The translations under genes were made by a program, and so were the position numbers. From the NCBI RefSeq assembly GCF_039634365.2, contig NZ_CP155079.2, positions 4,526,001 to 4,590,000 on the forward strand: 64,000 bases of DNA, in the 5' to 3' direction. Below are positions 43,757-52,452 of the stretch, in pieces; within the stretch, counting starts at the first letter, position 1, and the number at the start of each line of letters is the position of its first letter. Origin of the DNA: Mucilaginibacter sp. PAMB04168 (GTDB taxonomy: Bacteria > Bacteroidota > Bacteroidia > Sphingobacteriales > Sphingobacteriaceae). The notes below the pieces were generated by a model that saw only the letters and a program-made list of their open reading frames with translations, searched no databases and had not been told where the DNA came from.

Positions 43757-43934
43757 GGTATTATTGGTTAAGTTGATCTATTTAGTATCTATAATATCAC
43801 TAAAAGGAACAGAGCTGGGTAATTGTTTGCTCGCTGCACAGAAACAAAAGCCAAGAATTAGGAACCAGATCCTTACCTGTACAGCTTGGCTCTCTGTTCT
43901 TGTCAGCGCTGGCTTCAACGGCATCTTTTTTGCT

Positions 43935-43942
43935 TATCTTTG
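43935..43942 (+). promoter_or_regulatory. -7 promoter box before mfd
   Basis: TATCTTTG matches TAnnTTTG and ends 7 bases before the TTG at 43950, supporting that codon as the mfd start. Confidence 0.6.
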
Positions 43943-43949
43943 TACTGTT

Positions 43950-46900
43950 TTGAACATTCGTGATATTTTAGATAGGTATAAAACCGACGAGCGGGTAAAA
44001 GAGCTTGCCCAGGCACTTAATAGTTCCAAAAACCCCAGGGTGCAGCTGCGCGGACTGGTGGGATCAAGTGATGCCACTATTGCGGTGGCCTTGTACTTTT
44101 TACAGCACAAGCACCAGCTTTTCATTCTGCCCGACCGCGAGGAGGCCAGCTATTTTATGGCCGATCTGGAAAACCTGACCGGTAAGGAAGTATTGCTGTT
44201 TCCCTCCAGCTATCGTAAAGCATTTGAGTTTACCCAGCCCGACAGCAGCAATGTGCTGGCCCGCGCCGAGGTTTTAAACGAACTGAATCACTCCACCGAG
44301 TTTGGGCAGATCATTGTAACCTACCCCGAGGCTGTTGCCGAAAAGGTGATTGACCGTTCATCGCTCGAAAAAAACACGCTCGAAATTGCAGTTAATAATA
44401 AGCTGAGTATCGATTTTATTAATGAATTTTTAATTGAGTACGATTTTGAACGTGTTGATTTTGTATACGAGCCCGGGCAGTTTTCTATTCGGGGTGGTAT
44501 AGTTGATATCTTTTCTTTTTCACATGACCTGCCTTACCGGGTAGAATTCTTCGGTGATCATATTGAGTCGATACGTACGTTTGAAATAGAAAGCCAACTT
44601 TCGGCCGAGAAGGTTAAAACCGTTACCATCGTTCCTAACGTTCAGTCAAAGTTCTTGACCGAAAACAATATCTCACTGCTGGAATATATCGAAGGCGATA
44701 CGCAAGTTTGGATAAGAGACGTACAATTTACTTTAGACATTATACAGGAAGGCTATAAAAAAGCCAGCCAGTTGTGGAAAGCGCTTTCAGCTGATGAGAA
44801 GAACCAAAACCCCGACTGGATTGACCCTAAATATGCCTTTACCGATGAAAAAATGATTGCCGACCAGCTGCATGATTTTGCAGTGGTTGAGTTTGGCAAA
44901 CAGTTTTTTTATACGGCTAATCATAGCATTAACTTTGATATAAAGCCGCAGCCCTCTTTTAATAAAGACTTCCAGCTGCTAATCCATAATATCAAGAACA
45001 ACGATGCCGAGCGGATTGAGAATTTAATTTTTACAGATTCGGCCAAACAGGTGGAGCGCTTATACGCCATTTTTGATGATCTGGATAAGACAGCGAAATT
45101 TACGCCGGTACATGTTTCCATCCGCGAAGGATTTATTGACCGCGAGCAGAAACTAGCCTGCTATACCGACCACCAGATATTTGACCGCTATTATAAATAT
45201 AAACTGCGCAAAGGGTACCAGCGCACACAAGCCATTACCCTAAAAGAGTTGCGCGAGCTTAAGCCTGGTGATTATGTAACCCACATTGACCATGGTATTG
45301 GCAAATATGCCGGCTTAGAAAAAGTGGAGGTAAACGGCAAAATGCAGGAAATGATACGGCTCATATATGCCGATAATGATTTGCTGTATGTAAACATCAA
45401 CTCGCTTAACCGTATCTCTAAATTTAGCGGCAAAGAAGGCTCGGTTCCCAAAATGAATAAGCTGGGTACCGATACCTGGGAACGGTTAAAGAAGACCACA
45501 AAAAAAAAAGTTAAAGACATAGCCCGCGACCTGATTAAGCTTTACGCCATACGTAAAACTAAAGAGGGTAACGCTTTCTCGCCCGATAGTTATTTGCAAA
45601 CCGAGTTAGAAGCGAGCTTTATTTACGAGGACACGCCCGACCAGGAAAAAGCCACAGCCGACTTCAAGAAGGATATGGAATCGCCTCACCCTATGGACCG
45701 CCTTATTTGTGGCGACGTAGGTTTTGGTAAAACTGAGGTAGCTATACGTGCCGCCTTTAAGGCCGTGGCCGATAGTAAACAGGTAGCCGTACTGGTGCCA
45801 ACCACTATTTTGGCCGCACAGCATTACAAAACCTTTTCTGACCGGTTGAAGGGCTTTCCAGCCAATATTGATTTTATTAACCGCTTTAAAACCAATAAGC
45901 AAATTAAGGACAGCCTGGCTAAACTGGCCGAAGGTAAGCTGGATATTATTATAGGTACCCATCGGTTGGTTAGCAAGGATGTAAAGTTCAGAGACCTGGG
46001 CCTGATGATTATTGACGAGGAGCAAAAATTCGGCGTGGCAACTAAAGAGAAGTTAAAAGCCATGCGTGCCAACGTAGATACGCTCACGCTAACGGCCACC
46101 CCTATTCCGCGTACGCTGCACTTTTCTTTAATGGGCGCGCGCGACTTATCTATCATATCTACCCCGCCGCCTAATCGCCAGCCGGTAGTAACCGAACTAC
46201 ACGTGTTCAACGACAAGCTGATTAAAGAAGCGGTTGAATATGAAATTGACCGCGGCGGACAAATATTCTTTATTCATAACCGCGTTGCCGATTTAATGCA
46301 ACTGGGTGGCATGATACGAAAACTGGTACCCAAAGCACGCATAGGTATAGCCCATGGACAGCTGGAGGGTGATGATTTGGAGGATGTGATGCTTAAATTT
46401 GTGAACCATGAGTATGATGTACTGGTGGCCACTACCATAATTGAGGCCGGTTTGGATATACCTAACGCCAATACCATCATCATTAACCATGCACACATGT
46501 TTGGCCTGAGCGATTTGCACCAAATGCGGGGCCGGGTAGGCAGGAGCAATAAAAAGGCATTTTGTTATTTGCTAAGCCCGCCGCTTTCTACCCTAACGCC
46601 AGAGGCCCGTAAACGCCTGAGCGCTATTGAAGAGTTTAGCGACCTGGGCAGCGGTTTTAATGTAGCCATGCGCGATTTGGACATACGCGGCAGCGGTAAC
46701 CTGCTGGGCGCCGAGCAAAGCGGCTTTATTGCCGAAATTGGCTTTGAAATGTACCACAAGATATTGGACGAAGCCATACAGGAACTTAAGGACGAAGAGT
46801 TTAAAGAACTGTTTAAAGATGAAAAGCCAAGGCCTTTTATCAGTTTTACGCAGATTGATACGGATATGGAGATCCTCATACCCGATGAGTATGTAACCAG

Positions 46901-47303
46901 CCTTACCGAGCGTTATAACCTGTACACAGAAATATCCAAACTGGACAACGAAACGCAGCTGCTCGCCTTTGAAAAACAACTGGCCGACCGCTTTGGTCCC
47001 ATCCCACCGCAGGTGCACGATCTGTTGAATACCATACGCCTGCAATGGCTGGGCAAAGCCATTGGTTTCGAGAAAATATCATTGAAGAAAAACGTGCTGC
47101 GTGGCTATTTTTTATCGAACCAGCAATCCGCCTACTTTGAATCGCCCGCATTTATGCAGGTACTGAGCTTTGTTAAAACCAACATGCGCCGCGTAAACAT
47201 GAAAGAAGTAAAAAACACCCTCCGCATTAGTATTGAAGGTGTGCATAGCGTATTGGAAGCGGTGGATCTATTGAGCGAGATTGGGCTAAGTGTAACGGCT
47301 TAG
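43950..47303 (+). CDS. mfd: Transcription-repair coupling factor
   Basis: A 1117-residue SF2 translocase that removes RNA polymerase stalled at DNA lesions and recruits UvrA. A UvrB-like N-terminus (about 1-330) is followed by the CarD-like RNA-polymerase-interaction domain (from about 438, KPGDYVTHIDHGIGKYAGLE), the motor with Walker A GDVGFGKT (588-595) and DEEQ (689-692), TRG-type motifs (RGRVGRSNKKAFCYLL) and the C-terminal UvrA-inhibitory domain. The frame is open for 86 codons upstream of TTG 43950, but that stretch is hydrophobic, unlike Mfd, and overlaps DUF4199. Confidence 0.95.
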   Translation: MNIRDILDRYKTDERVKELAQALNSSKNPRVQLRGLVGSSDATIAVALYFLQHKHQLFILPDREEASYFMADLENLTGKEVLLFPSSYRKAFEFTQPDSSNVLARAEVLNELNHSTEFGQIIVTYPEAVAEKVIDRSSLEKNTLEIAVNNKLSIDFINEFLIEYDFERVDFVYEPGQFSIRGGIVDIFSFSHDLPYRVEFFGDHIESIRTFEIESQLSAEKVKTVTIVPNVQSKFLTENNISLLEYIEGDTQVWIRDVQFTLDIIQEGYKKASQLWKALSADEKNQNPDWIDPKYAFTDEKMIADQLHDFAVVEFGKQFFYTANHSINFDIKPQPSFNKDFQLLIHNIKNNDAERIENLIFTDSAKQVERLYAIFDDLDKTAKFTPVHVSIREGFIDREQKLACYTDHQIFDRYYKYKLRKGYQRTQAITLKELRELKPGDYVTHIDHGIGKYAGLEKVEVNGKMQEMIRLIYADNDLLYVNINSLNRISKFSGKEGSVPKMNKLGTDTWERLKKTTKKKVKDIARDLIKLYAIRKTKEGNAFSPDSYLQTELEASFIYEDTPDQEKATADFKKDMESPHPMDRLICGDVGFGKTEVAIRAAFKAVADSKQVAVLVPTTILAAQHYKTFSDRLKGFPANIDFINRFKTNKQIKDSLAKLAEGKLDIIIGTHRLVSKDVKFRDLGLMIIDEEQKFGVATKEKLKAMRANVDTLTLTATPIPRTLHFSLMGARDLSIISTPPPNRQPVVTELHVFNDKLIKEAVEYEIDRGGQIFFIHNRVADLMQLGGMIRKLVPKARIGIAHGQLEGDDLEDVMLKFVNHEYDVLVATTIIEAGLDIPNANTIIINHAHMFGLSDLHQMRGRVGRSNKKAFCYLLSPPLSTLTPEARKRLSAIEEFSDLGSGFNVAMRDLDIRGSGNLLGAEQSGFIAEIGFEMYHKILDEAIQELKDEEFKELFKDEKPRPFISFTQIDTDMEILIPDEYVTSLTERYNLYTEISKLDNETQLLAFEKQLADRFGPIPPQVHDLLNTIRLQWLGKAIGFEKISLKKNVLRGYFLSNQQSAYFESPAFMQVLSFVKTNMRRVNMKEVKNTLRISIEGVHSVLEAVDLLSEIGLSVTA

Positions 47304-47544
47304 TGCATTAGTCAGCAACGTTGTTGTAACTGTTAGAACAACCTTCTATACACATAACCGTGTGGGCTTAAGTCTCGGTTTCTTTCATTCAATATAAGGG
47401 CATAGATATAGATATACTATCACCTTATATACCTCTTATACCGATTATAGCCTGTTAAGAAAGCGCTTCAAATATCCTTCCGCTTTGAAATTGCTGGTAA
47501 CAAGCAATTAAAAAATGCGCAATAGGTGATGTTGTTGACCTATG

Positions 47545-48744
47545 CTACACAAAATCAAGCCCGTTAAAGCTCTTATTCAATATCTTGCTGTTATCAACCT
47601 CTAGCCATTTATTTAGCAGGGTGGCATAAATCTCACGAAAATCAATCTGGTATTTCAGGTCGCCGTTTTCGAGGTTAGTTAAGTCCGGGGCCGCATTATA
47701 GATGCCGGCTTTGCTTAGTTTACCACCAAACAGGAAAACATTATTAGCAGTGCCATGGTCAGTACCATTACTGGCATTTTGTTCAACCCGGCGCCCAAAT
47801 TCAGAAAAAGTCATGATGAGGGTGTCATCCAGTTTACCGGTTTGTTTGAGGTCTTTCACAAAGGCGGCTACTGCGTCGGCATATGTTTTCAGCTGCCGGC
47901 CCTGCTGGTTTTGCTGACCTACATGCGTATCAAATCCGCTGAGGGATACATAGTAAATACGTGTTTGCAGGCCTGAGTTGATAAACTTAGATACATTTTT
48001 TAACTGGTAGCCTAAGCCGGTGGTTGGATATACCCCAGCAACATTATATGTTTTTGATGTCTTTTGTATATAATCGGCTGATGAGTAGGTTTCTATCATG
48101 GTCTTATACAGGTAGCCCAGGTTATCCTCGTGCAGATGGTCATCCTTAGGAGCATGTACCAGATCTTTAAAGAACGGCTCGCGTGTAGTTTGGAAGAGCT
48201 TGTTAGGGTCTTGCACAGCTATACCCTTCAGGTTGGCACCTTTAAGCGCTAACGACAGTGTATCATCCACCTCTACGGCTGTGTAAGGGTAACTGCAGTT
48301 CTGGCAATTGGCATCCAGGTAGCGGCCAATCCAGCCAGTGCTTAAAAACTGGTCGGCGTCACTGGCGGTTTGCCATATATCCATAGAACGGAAATGCGAG
48401 CGATCGGGGTTAGGGTAACCAACCGAGTTAATGATACTCATCCAGCCCTGGTCGTATATCTCTTGCAGGGCAGCCAGGTTAGGATTAAAGCCCTGCATAT
48501 CATTCAGCTTAATTACATCCGGGGTTTGAATAGCTAACGTTTTACGTTTGTTATAATACACATCGCTGCCAAAAGGCACAATAGTATTTAAGCCATCGTT
48601 ACCGCCCGAGAGCTGTATAATAACCAGATTTTTGTACCCTGAAATAGCATTCATGGCCAACGCCTCCATGGGCTTCAAAAAGGCCGGTATCAAAAACGCA
48701 CCTGATGCCAGGGCGGTACCTTTCAAAAAATCTCTTCTTTTCAT
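47545..48744 (-). CDS. DUF1501 protein with Tat-type signal
   Basis: A 399-residue protein. The N-terminus MKRRDFLKGTALASGAFLIP is a twin-arginine signal, so it is exported folded. The rest matches DUF1501, related to alkaline-phosphatase-like/sulfatase folds: VIIQLSGGNDGLNTIVP near 42-58, 'YYVSLSGFDTHVGQQNQQGR' and MTFSEFGRRVEQNASNGTDH with HGTAN following. The reaction is unknown. DUF1501 genes are typically paired with DUF1800 genes, and here the DUF1800 gene is 102 bases upstream on the same strand. Confidence 0.9.
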   Translation of the reverse strand: MKRRDFLKGTALASGAFLIPAFLKPMEALAMNAISGYKNLVIIQLSGGNDGLNTIVPFGSDVYYNKRKTLAIQTPDVIKLNDMQGFNPNLAALQEIYDQGWMSIINSVGYPNPDRSHFRSMDIWQTASDADQFLSTGWIGRYLDANCQNCSYPYTAVEVDDTLSLALKGANLKGIAVQDPNKLFQTTREPFFKDLVHAPKDDHLHEDNLGYLYKTMIETYSSADYIQKTSKTYNVAGVYPTTGLGYQLKNVSKFINSGLQTRIYYVSLSGFDTHVGQQNQQGRQLKTYADAVAAFVKDLKQTGKLDDTLIMTFSEFGRRVEQNASNGTDHGTANNVFLFGGKLSKAGIYNAAPDLTNLENGDLKYQIDFREIYATLLNKWLEVDNSKILNKSFNGLDFV

Positions 48745-48846
48745 AGATCATTTTTTTAATGAGTGCATGAGCGGATCAGTGAATAAGTGATCATCAACAC
48801 CCTTCTCTACTCACTCTATATTTCATTCAACAGCTCCAGTTTAGCT

Positions 48847-50229
48847 TCAGCACAACTGATACTCCGGTGTGGATACCACCTGTATTACCATTGCCTTAAT
48901 ATCAGGTGCCTGGTTCACTTCTGCAATAATGCGGGCATTGAGCGCTGGCTCAAGTAAGTACTGGGCTACCTGCTCGTGTGGTATTTTTAGTGGTATACCT
49001 TCTAAAAACTTATTCCAATCGGGCTGGGCCTGTACACGTTTTATAACATTCAGTTGCTGTTTGCGCTGTGACGCAAGGTAAGCCTCGTCTTCGGGCGATG
49101 CCTTGCCTGCAAAATCAATCAGTCCGGCGTTTAGTATAGTTGACGGAATTTTGATACGATACATGAGCGATGAGCTGTCGATCCAGTTACGGCCACCCGG
49201 CCAGCCAGCTACATTGGGCGGGCGGAAAAGCACCTGCCCCAAAGTGCGTTGAAATTGTATTAACACGTCCGGATTTTGGTAGCTGATATAAAAACGACGG
49301 TTCAGATCAACCAGCAGTTCTACCGGCGATTTAATAAGGTTACCCACATTTTTATCTTCATAAAACCAATCGGCTGTAAATACATGTTCCAGCAAAGGCT
49401 TAATCTCATAATCAGCCGAATAAAAAACGTCGGCCATTTCGTTTATATGCGCTTCGTCGGGCACTTCATTTACCAGGTAACGGTACAACTTGGTGCTAAT
49501 GTATTTTGCCGTTTGCTTATTATTTAAAATGATATTGATAATATCCTCTCCGCAAAAGTTTTCGGCTTTACCCATAAAGCTTTTTGGCTTCTCATCATGG
49601 TTATTGGGCCTAAAAGCAAAGTCGCCTGTTTTACCATTGTAGGCCCAGCCGGTAAATGCCCGTGCCGATTCTTTAATGTCTTGCTCGGTATAATGGCCGC
49701 GGCCCAGCGTAAACAATTCCATTAACTCCCGGGCAAAATTCTCGTTGGGATGACCTTTATAATTTTGCTGATTATTTAAAAACTGCAGCATGGCCGGCGA
49801 TTGCGAAACCGCCGTAAGCAAAGTCTTAAAATTACCCAGCGCATGCGTGCGCTGAATATTATTAAGTTGCTGCTGATAATAATAGTTGCCAATATTGCAG
49901 GCAAAATGGTTGTGCCAAAAGAGCGTCATCTTTTCACGCAGTTGTGCGGAGCTGTTGCTCATTTGCTGCATCCAGGCATTATTTAGTGCTTTTTCCTGCT
50001 GGTTACGCTTTTCTTGCAAGGCCTTGCGCTGCTCCTCCGTAGGATCTTTTATGGGGTTCAGATCCATGTTTTCCGTAACGGCTCTAATGGGTGTCACCTG
50101 CTCCGAATCCTTAATTATCTTCTTTACCGCTTTTTTAGCCGACCAGTTACGCTGCTCCTGCAGTAAACTATAATCGATACCAAAGCCTGCACGTGCGTAT
50201 AAATGTTTTACCTGTTTTGAGTTATCCAT
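48847..50229 (-). CDS. DUF1800 protein
   Basis: A 460-residue, mostly helical DUF1800 protein. Family markers are the opening 'QVKHLYARAGFGIDYSLL', 'MTLFWHNHFACNIGN', ENFARELMELFTLGRGHYTE, AFTGWAYNG and VAGWPGGRNWIDSSSLMYR. It has no obvious signal peptide although its DUF1501 partner has a Tat signal; export as a piggyback partner is possible, by inference. The two are widespread as a pair in Bacteroidota, Planctomycetes and others with no established function. Confidence 0.9.
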   Translation of the reverse strand: MDNSKQVKHLYARAGFGIDYSLLQEQRNWSAKKAVKKIIKDSEQVTPIRAVTENMDLNPIKDPTEEQRKALQEKRNQQEKALNNAWMQQMSNSSAQLREKMTLFWHNHFACNIGNYYYQQQLNNIQRTHALGNFKTLLTAVSQSPAMLQFLNNQQNYKGHPNENFARELMELFTLGRGHYTEQDIKESARAFTGWAYNGKTGDFAFRPNNHDEKPKSFMGKAENFCGEDIINIILNNKQTAKYISTKLYRYLVNEVPDEAHINEMADVFYSADYEIKPLLEHVFTADWFYEDKNVGNLIKSPVELLVDLNRRFYISYQNPDVLIQFQRTLGQVLFRPPNVAGWPGGRNWIDSSSLMYRIKIPSTILNAGLIDFAGKASPEDEAYLASQRKQQLNVIKRVQAQPDWNKFLEGIPLKIPHEQVAQYLLEPALNARIIAEVNQAPDIKAMVIQVVSTPEYQLC

Positions 50230-50463
50230 GACAGCGTGAATATAACGCTAAGGCATAGCGTTTAAAGTTGTTGGCTTAAACTTATAATATTATAAAGTTA
50301 GTAGAAATATAAACTTGTAACAAGTTACCAAAAGCGCTTTTTAATCAATAGTTGATTGATGCAGAATGTTTTAATTAATTTATACGACATGTAAGTGACT
50401 ACCTACAAATAATTTCTAATTATGTTTTAATATATTTATTTTAGTAGCAGTAAACCTTATCAA

Positions 50464-52443
50464 ATGAAGAAAACCTTTACTGCACTGTTAGTGCTTTTTA
50501 TGGGCGCTAATACCTCTCAGGCGCAAAAATATGTGTCGGACATTATGCCTTATGGTAAAATTGACAAAGCCGACCTCGAACTAAAAAGCTGCGATTTTGA
50601 AAAAGACGCCAACGCTATGGTGTTATTTAACAAAGGCGACCTTTATTATGATGACAATCTGAATATTGTTATTCAGCACCATAAACGCATTAAAATCTTC
50701 AATGAGGCCGGAAAAAAACAGGCCGACGTTCGTATCGAATTTTATGGCGGCAACCGGTTTGAATATATCACCGGCATGCAAGGCGAAATTTTTAACCTGG
50801 TTGATGGTAAGGTAGAAATAACCAAGCTTGATAAGAAACAGCTTTTCACCGAAAACGTGGACAAGATAACCCAGGCACTGGTTTTCTCTTTTCCCAACGT
50901 CAAGTCGGGTTCTGTTATCGAATACCGATATACGCAAACCGTTAACTCGCTGAGTAATATACCAAGCTGGTTTTTTCAGGAAAGCATACCGGTTAAAACC
51001 AGCGACTGGAGCACCGCCATACCTGAATGGTTTTATTACAATGTACAGCAGCGTAGTTACAAGCCTTTTAGCAATTACCAAACCACTACGCAATCCAGGT
51101 CATTAGGCGTAAGCAGCGGATCGCCGCTTTTGTTTATTGATAACAAAACGCAGTATGTAATGACCAATGTACCAGCGCTGGCCAAGGAGCCGTACATGAC
51201 ATCAGAGATAGACAACAGGCAGGGTTTGTATTACCACTTAACCACATTCAGGCCACCAGCTGGCTTTACGCAGTCCTTTTCGGACAGCTGGGCCAAAGTA
51301 GGCGGTATATTGTCCGACCACGAAGACTTTGGTGCACAGCTTAAGAAAAAATTGCTAGGTGAAGCGGCAATTGTTGACAAGGCCAAAACCTTAAAAACAG
51401 ATGCAGAGAAAATTGCCTACGTTTTTAACGAGGTAAAAAATGCCATGAAATGGAACAACGTTGACAGTTGGTACACCAATGATGGAACCAGCAAGGCCTG
51501 GGAAAAAAAGACTGGTAACTCAACCGAAATAAACCTGATACTATACCATTTACTGAAACAATCGGGCGTAAAGGCCTACCCTATGGTGGTAAGTACACGT
51601 TCACACGGAAAGGTGAACCCAAGTTATTCTTTTTTATACCAGTTTAATCGGGCAGTGGTTTACGTACCGGTTGATAGTACTAAAAACTATGTTTTAGACG
51701 CAACCAACAAATACAACAGCTACCTGGAAACCCCTGCTGAGCTTTTAGGCTCGAGTGGTTTGTATATTGACAAGGAAAATAAGCAGTATGATATGCTCAT
51801 GATCAACCGCTCTACGCCGGTTAGGCAGGTAATTGTGGTAAATGCTGAGATAAAGCCAGAGGGTTTTATGGACGGTACTGCACAAATAAGTGCTTTTAGC
51901 TACAACAGGTTAACCTGTCTTGAAAATTACAAAACCAACGGAGAGAAAAAATATATTGATTATTTGCGCGATAATAATAACAGCCTCAGCATTACATCGC
52001 TTAAGATGGACAATATGGATGTTGACAGCTTGCCACTTACACAAAATGTGGCCTTTAAGCAGGAACTAACAGGCTCAGATAAAAACTATATCTATTTTAA
52101 CGCCAACCTATTCTCGTCACTCCACAACAATCCGTTTATTAACGAAAGCCGGGTTACCGACATTGATTTTGGGCACTTAAACAACTACAATGTAACGGCC
52201 CTGATTAAAATACCGGCGGGTTATGCATTTGAAGCGCTGCCCAAAACCATGAGTATTATTATGCCGGATGAAAGTATTGTATGCCGCCGCATAGTTGCGC
52301 AGGAGAACGGAACGCTAATGGTACGCTATATGATTAATTACAAAAAGTCGCTTTTTTTTAAGGACAGTTATCCTGATTTATATGCGTTTTACAAGAAAAT
52401 GCATGAATTGCTGAACGAGCAGATCGTATTAAAAAAGTCATAA
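50464..52443 (+). CDS. DUF3857/transglutaminase-fold protein without catalytic Cys
   Basis: A 659-residue secreted protein (signal peptide about 1-20, ending SQA). A DUF3857 domain (about 50-230, KIFNEAGKKQADVRIEFYGG and NVKSGSVIEYRYTQTV) precedes a transglutaminase-like domain (about 290-420). At the position of the catalytic cysteine it reads GNST (351-354), with Ser353 in place of Cys, and YQFNRAVVYVPV lacks the expected His. It is therefore probably not a peptidase. The C-terminal domain (about 470-655) is beta-rich. It is followed 9 bases later by a paralog with an intact Cys. Confidence 0.87.
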   Translation: MKKTFTALLVLFMGANTSQAQKYVSDIMPYGKIDKADLELKSCDFEKDANAMVLFNKGDLYYDDNLNIVIQHHKRIKIFNEAGKKQADVRIEFYGGNRFEYITGMQGEIFNLVDGKVEITKLDKKQLFTENVDKITQALVFSFPNVKSGSVIEYRYTQTVNSLSNIPSWFFQESIPVKTSDWSTAIPEWFYYNVQQRSYKPFSNYQTTTQSRSLGVSSGSPLLFIDNKTQYVMTNVPALAKEPYMTSEIDNRQGLYYHLTTFRPPAGFTQSFSDSWAKVGGILSDHEDFGAQLKKKLLGEAAIVDKAKTLKTDAEKIAYVFNEVKNAMKWNNVDSWYTNDGTSKAWEKKTGNSTEINLILYHLLKQSGVKAYPMVVSTRSHGKVNPSYSFLYQFNRAVVYVPVDSTKNYVLDATNKYNSYLETPAELLGSSGLYIDKENKQYDMLMINRSTPVRQVIVVNAEIKPEGFMDGTAQISAFSYNRLTCLENYKTNGEKKYIDYLRDNNNSLSITSLKMDNMDVDSLPLTQNVAFKQELTGSDKNYIYFNANLFSSLHNNPFINESRVTDIDFGHLNNYNVTALIKIPAGYAFEALPKTMSIIMPDESIVCRRIVAQENGTLMVRYMINYKKSLFFKDSYPDLYAFYKKMHELLNEQIVLKKS

Positions 52444-52452
52444 AACCATTCA

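Noticed and set aside
43692..43949. An 86-codon N-terminal extension of mfd
   Set aside because: It is hydrophobic and unlike Mfd, overlaps the opposite-strand DUF4199 gene, and a perfect -7 box lies just before TTG 43950.
46593..47045. A 150-codon minus-strand frame inside mfd
   Set aside because: Antisense shadow of the conserved mfd C-terminus; no recognisable motif.
47304..47544. A terminator hairpin between mfd and the DUF1501 gene
   Set aside because: A short stem (AATTGCT/AGCAATT near 47486-47512) exists, but its flanking A-run is on the wrong side for either gene, so it was not called.
50623..51093. A 156-codon minus-strand frame inside the first DUF3857 gene
   Set aside because: Antisense shadow of a well-supported gene; no recognisable motif.
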